From contig CALFZO010000060.1 of the NCBI GenBank assembly GCA_937952305.1, positions 1-30,648 on the forward strand: a DNA stretch of 30,648 nucleotides, written 5' to 3'. The notes beneath the pieces were generated by a model. The model was not told the DNA's origin. It ran no database searches and saw only the letters and a list, made by a program, of their open reading frames with translations. Positions 21,257 through 30,648 of the stretch are shown here, piece by piece. A program made the position numbers and the translations under genes. The DNA is from an uncultured Anaerolineales bacterium (lineage in GTDB: Bacteria; Chloroflexota; Anaerolineae; Anaerolineales; UBA6663). Every line of letters starts with the position of its first letter. Position 1 is the first letter of the stretch.

Positions 21257-21886
21257 ATGAACGTTTTTGTGGACGGCCTGCTCGCCGGTTTCGCCATCGC
21301 GGTCCCGGTCGGCGCCATCGCGATCCTGATCCTGGAGACGGCGCTGCGGCGGGGCTTCCTGGATGGGTTCGCGGCCGGCGCCGGAGCCGCCACGGTCGAC
21401 CTGCTCTATGCTTCGCTGGCCGGCCTGGCCGGGCAGGTGCTGGCGCCGCTGCTGGCGCCGGTCGCCTCAGCCCTGCGCCTGCTCAGCGGCCTGGTCCTGG
21501 TGGGTCTGGGCGCCTGGGGGCTGTGGCGCGGGCTGACCGCGCCGCGGCCGGCGGCCGGCGTTTCCCTTCAGCCGGCGGCCCTGCTGCCGGGCGGCTGGCT
21601 GCGCACCTATGGCCAGTTCGTGGGTTTGACCCTGCTCAACCCGATGACGGTGGCGTACTTCGCCGCCTTGATGCTCGGGCAGAATGCGCGTGCGCCGCTG
21701 CTCGGCCTGGACCGCGTCTGGTTCGTAGCCGGGGTGGCGCTGGCGTCCTTCGCCTGGCAGACCACCTTGGCCGGGATCGGCGCCCTGGCGCATCGGCGCT
21801 TGTCGCCGCGGGTGCAGTTCTGGACCAGCCTCCTGGGCAACGGCATCGTAGCGCTGCTGGGCGTGCGCCTGCTGTTCCCGGCCTGA
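21257..21886 (+). CDS. LysE/RhtB-family exporter
   Basis: The 209-residue membrane protein starts MNVFVDGLLAGFAIAVPVGA and has IAILILETALRRGFLDGFAA then GAGAATVDLLYASLAGL, the N-terminal signature of LysE-family translocators. These proteins have six segments and export amino acids or other small solutes using the proton gradient. The GLTLLNPMTVAYFAAL segment is the conserved second half. The substrate cannot be told. GGAAAGG precedes the ATG. A terminator upstream separates it from the foldase gene; the lipoprotein gene follows 19 bases downstream. Confidence 0.92.
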   Translation: MNVFVDGLLAGFAIAVPVGAIAILILETALRRGFLDGFAAGAGAATVDLLYASLAGLAGQVLAPLLAPVASALRLLSGLVLVGLGAWGLWRGLTAPRPAAGVSLQPAALLPGGWLRTYGQFVGLTLLNPMTVAYFAALMLGQNARAPLLGLDRVWFVAGVALASFAWQTTLAGIGALAHRRLSPRVQFWTSLLGNGIVALLGVRLLFPA

Positions 21887-21905
21887 GGAAAGCGAGCTTA
21901 GTTCG

Positions 21906-23462
21906 ATGACGACTCCGCGCACCGCCTCGCCTGATCGGGAGGCCGGCCTCCGCCTCTTCCTGATCTTGTTCACGGCCGCCCTGATCCTGCTGGCGTGCCG
22001 GCCGCAGGTTCCGACGGCGGCGGTTGCGACCGCCGCTCCAACGCTTGGCCTGTCGGCCACGCCGCCGCCAACCCCGACTGGGCCGGCCACGGCCGCAGCT
22101 ACTGGAGCAGCTGCGACCGCGTCCCCGCCCGCCCGCCCGTCGCCGGCGCCCGCCGCCGCGGCCCTGTCAGAGGCCGGGCCGTGGTGGCTGCTGTACGGGG
22201 ACGCGGGCGCCTGGGCCGTCAACGCCGATGGCAGCGCCCTGACGCGGCTCACCGACGCGCCGGTGATTGAAGCCTGGGCCGCGCCGCACGGGGGCGGGGT
22301 CGCTTTTCGCTCGGCCGCCGCCTGGGACACGTACGCGGCGCTGGCGCTGGAGACCCTGCACCTGCCGGCCGGCGTTCGGCAGACGATCTCGCCGCTGCTG
22401 CCGGAGGGCCAGGCTTTCGCCACCGACATCGATCAGCTCTTTCAGGATCCGCTCTTTGAGGCGCTGCGGGCCATCGTCGACTATGCCCGGCCGGCCTGGT
22501 CGCCGGATGGCCGCCAGCTGGCTTTCAGCAGCGCCCATGACGGCGCCTCGGCGGACCTGTATGTGGCCGACCTGGAAGCCGCCGGCGCGAGCCCCGTGCG
22601 GCGCCTGACGGACGGCTCCAGCCAGGCCTATCACCTGAGCTGGTCGCCGGACGGCCGCGTCATCGTGCACGTGGCCGCGGACGCTTTCGGGACCGGGGCC
22701 GGCTACGCGGTCAGCGGCGTGTGGGCGGCCCGCGCCGATGGCGCCGGGGTGACGCCGCTGTACACGCCCACCCGCAGCGGCGACGAGGTCATCCTGGGCT
22801 GGTGGTCGCCCACCACCTTCGTCGCCCACTCGTTCACGGTCACATGCGGCTATTATGGCCTGCGCGCGTATGACCTGGCGACCGGTGCGGTCCGGCCGCT
22901 CTGGAACTACTTCTCGCGCGCGGCCATGGACCCGCGCCCGGTGGAGGCCGGCGGCACCGGCGCCATCCTGATCTCGGTCGGGGATTTTGTGGCGGACTGC
23001 AACGGCGATGACCGCACCGGCCTGTTCCTGATCACGCCGGGCGCGGATGAGCCGCAGGCGGTGCCGGGCGACGGGCGGGATGTGAGTTGGGACGAGGAAC
23101 TGCAGGCGTTTGCGGTGCGGGCCGGCGAGCAGCGCCCCACGCTGTACGTCAGCGCGCAGGGCGCCGTGCTGGGCACGAGCGACCAGCCGGCCGCTCTGGT
23201 CGGTCAACTGCCGGACGGTCAGTGGTGGGCGGGGCGAGGGCCGGAGGGCGGGCTCCTGATCGGCGCGCGCGCTGAGACGGTGCGCCAGGTCTTCGGCGGT
23301 CTGGTGACGCGCTGGTCGTGGTCCCCGGATTACAGCACGCTGCTGATCCTGGCCCCGCAGGCCGACGGCCGGCAGCGCTTACACGTGGCGCGCGCCCCGC
23401 AGTTTGCGCCGCTGCCCGTGGGCGACGGCCTGCCGGACGAGGCGGTCTGGGTGATGCCCTGA
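21906..23462 (+). CDS. TolB-like beta-propeller lipoprotein
   Basis: The 518-residue protein has a lipoprotein signal with ILLAC (lipid on Cys31), a Thr/Pro/Ala-rich linker (about 35-85), then repeated propeller strands such as ARPAWSPDGRQLAFSSAHDG, LYVADLEAAG and HLSWSPDGRVIVHVA, of the PD40/TolB type. Such proteins sit outside the membrane; the binding partner is unknown. The ATG at 21906 follows the LysE stop by 19 bases with only a weak ribosome site, so the genes may be coupled. It converges on smc with 12 bases between the two stops. Confidence 0.85.
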   Translation: MTTPRTASPDREAGLRLFLILFTAALILLACRPQVPTAAVATAAPTLGLSATPPPTPTGPATAAATGAAATASPPARPSPAPAAAALSEAGPWWLLYGDAGAWAVNADGSALTRLTDAPVIEAWAAPHGGGVAFRSAAAWDTYAALALETLHLPAGVRQTISPLLPEGQAFATDIDQLFQDPLFEALRAIVDYARPAWSPDGRQLAFSSAHDGASADLYVADLEAAGASPVRRLTDGSSQAYHLSWSPDGRVIVHVAADAFGTGAGYAVSGVWAARADGAGVTPLYTPTRSGDEVILGWWSPTTFVAHSFTVTCGYYGLRAYDLATGAVRPLWNYFSRAAMDPRPVEAGGTGAILISVGDFVADCNGDDRTGLFLITPGADEPQAVPGDGRDVSWDEELQAFAVRAGEQRPTLYVSAQGAVLGTSDQPAALVGQLPDGQWWAGRGPEGGLLIGARAETVRQVFGGLVTRWSWSPDYSTLLILAPQADGRQRLHVARAPQFAPLPVGDGLPDEAVWVMP

Positions 23463-23474
23463 GCGGGTCGAGGT

Positions 23475-26400
23475 TCAGTCTTCGCCGTGCCCGATCCGCT
23501 CCAGCGTCAGCGGTGCGTTGCGCGGCGTCTCCACGCGCTCACCGTCCAGCTTGAGGCTGATCATCTGGCTGGCCGAGTCGGCGCCCATGGTGATGCCGTA
23601 GACGGTCTCGGCCACCTGCACGGTGTTGCGGTTGTGGGTGACGATCATGAACTGGGTAGACTGCGAAAGCTCTTCCAGCATGTCGCGGTAGCGCCCGACG
23701 TTGGCCTCGTCCAGCATGGCGTCGACCTCGTCCAGCACGCAGAAAGGCGTGGGTGAGACGCGCAGCAGGGCGAAGATCAGGGCGCAGGCGGTGAGGCTGC
23801 GCTCGCCGCCGGACAGCATCGAGAGGGTCTGGGTGCGTTTGCCCGGCAGTTTGCACTGGATCTCGACGCCGCTGGTCGTCAGGTGTTCGGGGTCGGTCAG
23901 GGCCAGCTTGGCGGTGCCGCCGCCGAACAGGCGCGTGAAGGTCTCGCGGAAGTGGATCGAGACGGCGTCGAAGGTCTTGCGGAACTCGCGTTCCATGAGC
24001 ACGTCCAGCTCGGTGATCACGTCGTGGAGCTGCGTCTTGGCGGTGTCCAGGTCGGCCACCTGGGTGGTCAGGAAGTCATGGCGCTCCTTGACTTCCAGGT
24101 ATTCGCGTTCGGCCTCCGGGTTGATGGCGCCCATGCGGCGCAGCTGCCCGCGCTTGCGGTTGAGTTGGTCCTCCAGGCCGTCCGGCAGGGCCTCCACGCG
24201 CGCCAATTTCTCGACGATCGGGTACATGGGCAGGGGGGTCGGCCCGGTCAGCGAATCGCCATAGTCGAACTCCACCAGCCCGAAGTCCTCCTCCACCCGG
24301 CGGCGCAGCCCCTCCAGTTCTTCCTTTTTGCGCGTGTAATCCAACTGGATTTGGGCGTTGCGTTTCTCGGCCGCGTGCAGCCCGGCGCGCGCCTCCGTAT
24401 CGTCGGTCTCGCGCCGGTTTTGTTCGGCCTCCAGCTCCACCAACTGGGCGGCGGCCGGCTGCAGGCGCAGGTTGATCTCGCTGATCTGCGCGGCCAGTTC
24501 GGCGGCGCGCTGGCGGGTGGCGATCAGGGCCTCGTCCACGCGCCGGCCCTCGGCCGCCAGGCGTTCGATCCGGCCGCGCCGGTCGGCCAGCAGGGATTGA
24601 GTGGCGGCGCGGGCTTGCTCCAGTTCGGCGGCGCGCGTCTGCGCGTCCTGCACGGCGCGCGCGGCCACGGCGGCGGCGGTCTGCCAGCGCGCCAGCTGGG
24701 CGGCGGCGGCCTCCACCGTGAAGGTCTCGAGCGTGCTGAGCGCGGCGCTGGCTTCGGCTTCGGCGGCGGCGCGCGCCTCGGCCAGCTGCGCCAGCCGGCT
24801 TTGCGTGGCTTCGGCGTCGGCGGCCAACTGGGCGGCCTCGCGCTCCAGGGCGTCCACGCGCTCGCGGCGCAGCTGCACTTCGTGCGCGGCCCGTTCTGCC
24901 TCCAGGGCGACGGCGTCGCGGGCCAGGGTGACGCGCCGCTCCTGGTCTTGGGCGGCGCGCAACTCGGCCTGGCGCTGGTCCAGGGCGGCCCGCGCCGCCT
25001 CCACGGCCTGGGCGGCCCGCGCCTGGGCGGCTTCTTTCTCGGCGATGACGGCGGCCTGCGCGGCCAGCTCGGCGGAGAGGTCGCGGCGCTCGCGGGCCTG
25101 CTGCAGCACCGACGCGGCCTCGCGCCCGCCCAGCACCGGCCCGGCGGCCCAGAAGACTTCGCCGGCCAGGGTGACGACGGCCGCGGTCTGCGGCAGGGCG
25201 GGCAGCAAGCGGCGGGCGGCCGCGCGGTGGGTCACGATCACGACCTGGCCGAGCAGCAGGTCGGCGGCCGGCTGCAAGCCGGGCTCCACCGTCACCAGCT
25301 GCGCGGCCACGCCCAGGCAGTCCGGGTCGGCTGGCGGCGTGAGCGGCGTCGGCGCGGTCAGGGCGGCGAGCGGCAGCAGGGCCGCGCGCCCGCTGGCCTC
25401 GCCCAGGGCGTCCAGGGCGGCTTCGGCCTCGGCCCGGTCGTCCAGCACCAGGGCTTCCAGGTTAGCGCCGAGGGCGGCGCTGATGGCGAGCTCGTATTCG
25501 GCCGGGACGCGCAGCAACTCGCCCAGCACGCCGCGCGCCGGGAACTGGCGGGCAAGCAGGGCTTTGGCGCCAGGTGTGAAGCCGGCCAATTCGGCGCGCG
25601 CGTGTTCCAGAACCTCCTGGCGGGCGCGCAGCCGCTCCAGTTCGGCGCGGGCAGCGGCCACGCGTTCGGCCGCCGACACCCGTTCGGCTTCGGCTGCGCG
25701 CAGCGCCTCGGCCTGGGCGCGGGCGGCGGCGTCGGCGTCCTGCCGGAGCCGGTGCTGTTCGTTGAGCGCGGCCGTGGCGGTGGTCACCCGGCCGCGCGCC
25801 TCGGCCTCGGCCTGGGTGAGCTGGGCCAGCACCTGGTTCTGTTCGGTCCGCGTCGCGGCCACGCGGTCGCGGCGTTCGAGCAGCTGATTGAGGCGTGCCT
25901 GGTCGGCGTTGGTCTGGGTGTCGAGTTGGCCGAGGGATTGGCGCGCCTGAGCCTCGCGCTGGCGCAGCCGGACGCGCTCGCTCTCGCGGTCGGCCAGTGC
26001 GGTCTGCGCGGCCGCGGCCTGCTGCCCGGCCTCGGCGGCCTCGGCGGACAGGCCGGCGACCTCGGCGGCGGCCGCCTCGGCGCGGCGCGCTTGCTCGGCC
26101 AGCTGGTGTTCCAGCGGCTCGAGCTCGGTCAGGACCGTGTCACGCTGATCGGTCAGCGAGCGCAGGCGCTCGTCGGCCACGGCCAGCTCGCGGTCCAGCG
26201 CCTCGCGCTCGCCGCGCCGCTCGTCGATCTGGCGGCGCCAGTCGTTCAACTGGGCGCGCACCGCGGCCACCTGCGCGCGCAGGCCGCCCATGGCCTGGTC
26301 TTGCTGTTCCTGTTGGGATTGGCGTCCGAATAATTCGATGGCGGACTGCTCGGAGGCCACGCGCGCCTCTTCCAGCGTCTCCACGGCGCGATGCCAGTGA

Positions 26401-27101
26401 TAGCCGTACCAGATCTTCAGCAGCGAATCCAGGTCGGCCTTGACCTGGTTGAAATCGCGGGCGCGCTGAGCCTGGCGCTCGAGCGAGCGCAGGCGCGGCT
26501 TGATCTCGGCCAGGATATCGAGCACGCGGTCCAGGTTGCGCTGGGTGGCCTCCAGCTTCTTGAGCGCGTCCTCGCGCTTGTTGCGGTACAGGCCGATGCC
26601 GGCCGCCTCTTCGAAGAGCGAGCGGCGCTCCTCGGGCTTGAGCGCCAGGGCGGCATCGATCAGGCCCTGGCCGATGATGGTGTAGGTGCGCTCGGACAGC
26701 CCGACGCGCGCCATCAGGTCGTTCAGGTCGCGCAGGCGGACGCGCTGGCCGTTGAGCAGGTACTCGTTCTGGCCGTCGCGGTAGGCGCGGCGGCTGATGG
26801 CGACCTCGCTGAAGTCGATGGGCAGCCAGCCGTCGGAGTTGTCAAAGGTCAGCGTGACCTGGGCCATGCCGGCGCGCGGGCGCAGGTCCGAGCCGCCGAA
26901 GATCATGTCTTCGGTCTTCTTGCCGCGCAGCAGGCTGTAAGACTGCTCGCCGAGCACCCAGCGGATGCCGTCGACGACGTTGGACTTGCCCGAGCCGTTG
27001 GGGCCGACGATGGCGGAGACGCCGGCGCCGAAGACGAAGTCGGTTTTGCCGGCGAAGGATTTGTAGCCGTGCAGTTCGAGATGCTTGAGGCGAAGTGGCA
27101 T
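23475..27101 (-). CDS. smc: Chromosome segregation protein SMC
   Basis: The 1208-residue protein has the full SMC layout: N-terminal ATPase with Walker A GPNGSGKS (33-40) and Q-loop, two long Ala/Glu/Arg-rich coiled coils, a hinge at about residues 505-650 (GFTPGAKALLARQF, RGVLGELLRVPAEYELAISA), then the C-terminal ATPase with signature LSGGERSLTACALIFALL and Walker B CVLDEVDAMLDEANVGRY. It organises and segregates the chromosome with ScpA and ScpB, not encoded here. The ATG at 27101 begins with the canonical MPLRLKHLELHGYKSFAGKT. No good ribosome site precedes it. The gene is complete and ends 12 bases from the convergent TolB-like gene. Confidence 0.98.
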   Translation of the reverse strand: MPLRLKHLELHGYKSFAGKTDFVFGAGVSAIVGPNGSGKSNVVDGIRWVLGEQSYSLLRGKKTEDMIFGGSDLRPRAGMAQVTLTFDNSDGWLPIDFSEVAISRRAYRDGQNEYLLNGQRVRLRDLNDLMARVGLSERTYTIIGQGLIDAALALKPEERRSLFEEAAGIGLYRNKREDALKKLEATQRNLDRVLDILAEIKPRLRSLERQAQRARDFNQVKADLDSLLKIWYGYHWHRAVETLEEARVASEQSAIELFGRQSQQEQQDQAMGGLRAQVAAVRAQLNDWRRQIDERRGEREALDRELAVADERLRSLTDQRDTVLTELEPLEHQLAEQARRAEAAAAEVAGLSAEAAEAGQQAAAAQTALADRESERVRLRQREAQARQSLGQLDTQTNADQARLNQLLERRDRVAATRTEQNQVLAQLTQAEAEARGRVTTATAALNEQHRLRQDADAAARAQAEALRAAEAERVSAAERVAAARAELERLRARQEVLEHARAELAGFTPGAKALLARQFPARGVLGELLRVPAEYELAISAALGANLEALVLDDRAEAEAALDALGEASGRAALLPLAALTAPTPLTPPADPDCLGVAAQLVTVEPGLQPAADLLLGQVVIVTHRAAARRLLPALPQTAAVVTLAGEVFWAAGPVLGGREAASVLQQARERRDLSAELAAQAAVIAEKEAAQARAAQAVEAARAALDQRQAELRAAQDQERRVTLARDAVALEAERAAHEVQLRRERVDALEREAAQLAADAEATQSRLAQLAEARAAAEAEASAALSTLETFTVEAAAAQLARWQTAAAVAARAVQDAQTRAAELEQARAATQSLLADRRGRIERLAAEGRRVDEALIATRQRAAELAAQISEINLRLQPAAAQLVELEAEQNRRETDDTEARAGLHAAEKRNAQIQLDYTRKKEELEGLRRRVEEDFGLVEFDYGDSLTGPTPLPMYPIVEKLARVEALPDGLEDQLNRKRGQLRRMGAINPEAEREYLEVKERHDFLTTQVADLDTAKTQLHDVITELDVLMEREFRKTFDAVSIHFRETFTRLFGGGTAKLALTDPEHLTTSGVEIQCKLPGKRTQTLSMLSGGERSLTACALIFALLRVSPTPFCVLDEVDAMLDEANVGRYRDMLEELSQSTQFMIVTHNRNTVQVAETVYGITMGADSASQMISLKLDGERVETPRNAPLTLERIGHGED

Positions 27102-27160
27102 GCCGGAGTGTGGCCTGGTGAGTGCGGGTTGAGAATAAGCGATGGCGGCTAAGCTGGCGA

Positions 27161-27189
27161 AGTATAGCCGCGCGGGGCGGGCGGGGCAA
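27161..27189 (-). promoter_or_regulatory. smc: Promoter of smc
   Basis: On the minus strand TTGCCC (27189-27184), a 17-base spacer and TATACT (27166-27161). Expected start is about 27154, giving a leader of roughly 53 bases. Confidence 0.65.
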
Positions 27190-27406
27190 GGCGGCGCCCG
27201 CGTGAAATCAGCCGGGTGAGTTCCGGGGCGGCCAGCGCGGTGCCGCGCTATGGAGGCGCGGCGAAACTCGGCGTCGCGGCGGCCAACGAGGCCCTCGCTG
27301 GCCGGTGCATGTCTGCGCCGGACAGTGTCGGTCCGGGCGATTCCGGTGGACGCGAAGCCAGATGTGGTAAACTAACCTCTCTTAGTAAGATTTAGCGGCA
27401 GACGGG
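27190..27406. other. G+C-rich intergenic stretch with helicase promoter region
   Basis: No gene is supported here. It contains GGCCAGCG (27230-27237) facing CGCTGGCC (27296-27303) with 58 bases between, and GCGCG/CGCGC at 27235-27248, which could fold but conflict with each other. An A+T-richer segment at 27360-27395 (TAAACT at 27368-27373, TAAGAT at 27386-27391) probably holds the helicase promoter; no matching -35 is clear. Confidence 0.35.
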
Positions 27407-27450
27407 CTGAGAGTGCGACTTGGCTGTGCGTTTCGCCAAAAGGACTCTCA

Positions 27451-27451
<1 letters not shown>
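27407..27451 (+). promoter_or_regulatory. Leader hairpin covering the helicase start region
   Basis: CTGAGAGT (27407-27414) pairs perfectly with ACTCTCAG (27444-27451), and inside it TTGGC (27420-27424) pairs with GCCAA (27435-27439). The outer 3' arm begins just after AGG of the ribosome site and includes the first base of the GTG start codon, so folding could hide the initiation region. Confidence 0.5.
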
Positions 27452-28800
<1,349 letters not shown>

Positions 28801-28912
28801 GCCGGCCCAGCAACGCAAGCCGACGGCCGCTGAACTAACGAATACCAACGAATCAGGTTTTCGAGCCAAAGCAGTATCAAACGCAGGCAACCGCAGTGTC
28901 CGAGTCGTTGTC

Positions 28913-28940
28913 AGGCCCAGCAGACCGGCGGAAGCTGGGC
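28913..28940 (+). repeat. Hairpin in the helicase-to-zinc-protein gap
   Basis: GCCCAGC (28914-28920) pairs with GCTGGGC (28933-28939) around a 12-base loop, plus a flanking G-U pair. No T-run follows. The surrounding gap (28801-28988) holds no other gene; it is less G+C-rich and contains AACGAAT twice, ten bases apart (about 28838-28854). Confidence 0.4.
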
Positions 28941-28988
28941 TGACGTTAGGGCCGGTGGAAATTGGTAGAGGCAAAAGGACCCGACCAG

Positions 28989-29309
28989 ATGTTGGAACAA
29001 AACTCTCAACACGTTATGCAGGTGGAACGCACTCATGCCTCCGGGGCCGAGGAGTGGCATTGCCCGGCGTGCGGGCGGCGCATGCTGGTAAAGTGGCACC
29101 CGCGCTTTCGGCGGATTGTAATTGAAGAGGGCGATGCGACCGTCGCCCACAGCGGCCTGCGCGTTGACCGATCCGTCTTGTCGCCGGTGGCCGCGCCTCG
29201 AGCGGCGGAGGAGTCGGAACTGGCTCCCGAGGATCATGCGCGCCTGGCCGCCTGGGAAGCCTGGCTCTCGGACGTCGACTTCGACAATCGCCCTGCGGGC
29301 GACGACTGA
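28989..29309 (+). CDS. Small two-cysteine putative zinc protein
   Basis: The 106-residue protein begins MLEQNSQHVMQVERTHASGA and has one CPACG motif in EEWHCPACGRRMLVKWHP, followed by FRRIVIEEGDATVAHSG and an acidic tail. The Cys pair plus nearby histidines could bind zinc as a dimer or with other residues. Similar short proteins are common in Chloroflexota, without known function. The ATG at 28989 is preferred over an upstream TTG because AAAAGGA precedes it at a suitable distance. It lies between the helicase gene and the convergent helix-hairpin-helix gene. Confidence 0.7.
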   Translation: MLEQNSQHVMQVERTHASGAEEWHCPACGRRMLVKWHPRFRRIVIEEGDATVAHSGLRVDRSVLSPVAAPRAAEESELAPEDHARLAAWEAWLSDVDFDNRPAGDD

Positions 29310-29376
29310 GCGCCATCCGGAAACCGCGGCCAGGCATTCTCTTCTGTGTAAGTGGAACGAATGCCGGGCTCGATCA

Positions 29377-29427
29377 AACAGGATCAGACCCCCTCCTCAA
29401 AGCAGTCGAGGGGCGCCTGGTCCTGTT
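29377..29427 (-). repeat. 51-base hairpin between convergent genes, REP-like
   Basis: Bases 29377-29387 pair with 29417-29427 (one G-U pair). After one mismatch and one bulged base, seven more pairs follow (29389-29395 with 29408-29415), leaving a 12-base loop. On the minus strand it begins four bases after the stop codon of the helix-hairpin-helix gene. No T-run follows on the plus side; TTTGATC follows on the minus side. It may end or stabilise transcripts, or be a dispersed palindromic repeat. Confidence 0.55.
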
Positions 29428-29431
29428 CAAG

Positions 29432-30604
29432 TTAACGGGCCGGGCGGATCTGCAGCAGCCCGCCGGCCAGAGTGGCATTTGGCCAAGCCCTCGGCTCTGG
29501 GTTTAATTTGCTCTGGCCGAGCCAGACAGCGGCTGAGAGCCGATACAAACCGCGCGGCAGGGCCGGCCCCTCCACGACCACCTCGCACCGCCTCTGGCAA
29601 ATCAACCGGCCCCGCGCTTCGCTTAGATAGACATGGCGCTCCTGGCTCAGGCTTCTGGCGCTGACCACGGCCTGATAATCCCGCGCGGCCCCGGGCGGAA
29701 AGGCAGCGCCGGCCAGTTCAAGCTGCAAGCGGACGATGAAGTGTTGCTCCAGGGCGAATGTCCGGCATGGCCCGGCCTGGGGTTCGGCCGCCGCTTGCAG
29801 GCTCCGAAGGCATAGCCGCCCGGCGAGCTCGGCTTCAGCGATTCGGCCTGGCGCCGAGGCGGGCTGGACCGTTGACTCCGGCGCAGCCGGGGCCGAGCGC
29901 CCGGGCCGCCCCGGATCGACCACCAGCTTGTCGGGGTCTATCGCGGGCATGATTAGGGCAGCCGGATCCTCCACGGCCGCAGCGGGCGGCGTGCCGGCCG
30001 GCAACGCGATCGGGGCGGGGGCATCCAGCACGGAGTTGTCCGGCGGGGCCGCGGACTTGACCGGCGAGGGTCGGCGGCTGATCGGCCGTGGGCCGGCCAT
30101 GCGGGCGGAGGCCACGCTGTCGCTGCCCGCGGGTTGAGCGACTGTGGCAAGGGGCGGGATTGCGGCACCGCTGTGCCCGCTTAGAAACGCGAGCAGGCCG
30201 GCGAGGTCCCAGCCGGCCCAGGTCTCTGAATCCCCGGTCTGAACATGTACGGCGCGTGACCGGCGCGGCCCGCCCGCCTCATCGAGAAGCAGATCGAGCG
30301 TAAACGTGGCGTAGCGCTGGCGGCCCGTCCCGATGGCGGAGGCCGGCGCCCCCGGCTTGGCGGCCCGGCTTAAGCGCCGCGCCTGGGGCAGCCAGCCCGC
30401 GTTTTTGATACGCGCCTCGGAGAGGCCCGGCACCCGCCGGGCTAACTCGGCCGCCGTCAGCGCGGCCAGGCTCGCGCAGGTCTTCACGCCGGCGGCGCGC
30501 AGGCGTTTCGCCACAGCCGGCCCGATGCCGCGGACTCGTTCAAGATCAACGTCCGGGCGGCGAGGTGGCGCAGGCGATTTTGGGTGGCGCGGTTTGGCGC
30601 TCAC
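29432..30604 (-). CDS. Helix-hairpin-helix protein with unrecognised C-terminal domain
   Basis: The 390-residue protein has an N-terminal helix-hairpin-helix pair (about residues 22-75): VRGIGPAVAKRLRAAGVKTC then ASLAALTAAELARRVPGLSE. Such modules bind DNA without sequence preference or make protein contacts. Two other parts follow: a segment with RQRYATFTLDLLLDEAG (about 90-145) and, after a Pro/Ala-rich linker, a C-terminal region (about 255-390) with ALEQHFIVRLQLELAGA and YRLSAAVWLGQ, suggestive of a beta-rich fold. I do not recognise either. GTG at 30604 is the best start found, although no ribosome site is clear and translation could begin further in. Confidence 0.7.
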   Translation of the reverse strand: MSAKPRHPKSPAPPRRPDVDLERVRGIGPAVAKRLRAAGVKTCASLAALTAAELARRVPGLSEARIKNAGWLPQARRLSRAAKPGAPASAIGTGRQRYATFTLDLLLDEAGGPRRSRAVHVQTGDSETWAGWDLAGLLAFLSGHSGAAIPPLATVAQPAGSDSVASARMAGPRPISRRPSPVKSAAPPDNSVLDAPAPIALPAGTPPAAAVEDPAALIMPAIDPDKLVVDPGRPGRSAPAAPESTVQPASAPGRIAEAELAGRLCLRSLQAAAEPQAGPCRTFALEQHFIVRLQLELAGAAFPPGAARDYQAVVSARSLSQERHVYLSEARGRLICQRRCEVVVEGPALPRGLYRLSAAVWLGQSKLNPEPRAWPNATLAGGLLQIRPAR

Positions 30605-30648
30605 GGCGGCTGCGTTGCGGCGCGCCCGACGTGGCCGGCCAGCTGGCC

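Noticed and set aside
23883..26333. 816-codon open plus-strand frame
   Set aside because: Antisense to the coiled coils of smc; its Gly/Leu/Gln-rich product mirrors the repetitive codons of the real gene.
27228..27305. Possible structured RNA gene
   Set aside because: The inverted repeats conflict with each other and can arise by chance at this G+C content; no conserved motif is seen.

Overview
The window looks like a chromosomal segment of a high-G+C Chloroflexota bacterium, probably Anaerolineae-like. Support: a zinc-ribbon/LysM membrane protein, Thr-Pro-rich linkers in exported proteins, the rpsF-ssb-rpsR order, a two-cysteine small protein next to a DEAD-box helicase, and a general G+C-ending codon bias. 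This placement is inference from gene content; no rRNA marker is present. I see no tRNA, rRNA, CRISPR array, transposase or phage gene.

Layout. 1-854: an unexplained fragment abutting a minus-strand zinc-ribbon/LysM protein. 1000-3365 (minus): YCII/DGPF protein, RibD-type reductase and an ECF42-type sigma factor, a known gene grouping. 3716-5458: an HD-domain protein diverging from a DUF2085 membrane protein (probably leaderless) and a small Cys-rich membrane protein. 5550-8302: a TetR regulator diverging from a cytochrome P450 and a GNAT acetyltransferase, with overlapping face-to-face promoters. 8312-12150 (minus): a thiamin operon with a near-consensus promoter, TPP riboswitch, terminator, thiamin pyrophosphokinase, thiamin-binding protein, permease, lipoprotein and ATPase. 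12147-18417 (minus): a BMP-type nucleoside/simple-sugar ABC transporter whose last gene is a membrane diguanylate cyclase. 18650-21161 (plus): rpsF, ssb, rpsR and a parvulin-type foldase, with strong intercistronic hairpins. 21257-23462 (plus): a LysE-family exporter and a TolB-like lipoprotein. 23475-27101 (minus): smc. 27451-30604: a DEAD-box helicase, a two-cysteine protein and a helix-hairpin-helix protein.

Genes acting together. The thiamin operon forms one regulon under a TPP riboswitch: the transporter brings in a thiamin-related compound and ThiN makes TPP, which shuts the operon. The BMP transporter and diguanylate cyclase share close gene spacing, suggesting co-expression of nutrient uptake and c-di-GMP signalling.

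The most unusual signal is a 39-base palindromic, codon-aligned insertion inside the thiamin-binding protein gene (11155-11193). Its base and codon use differ sharply from its surroundings, recalling the in-frame palindromic elements known from Rickettsia. Other points worth checking are a terminator whose 3' arm is also the thiN ribosome binding site, the overlapping promoters at tetR/P450, the transporter/cyclase operon, and several 20- to 51-base hairpins between genes. No wholly new multi-gene system is evident.
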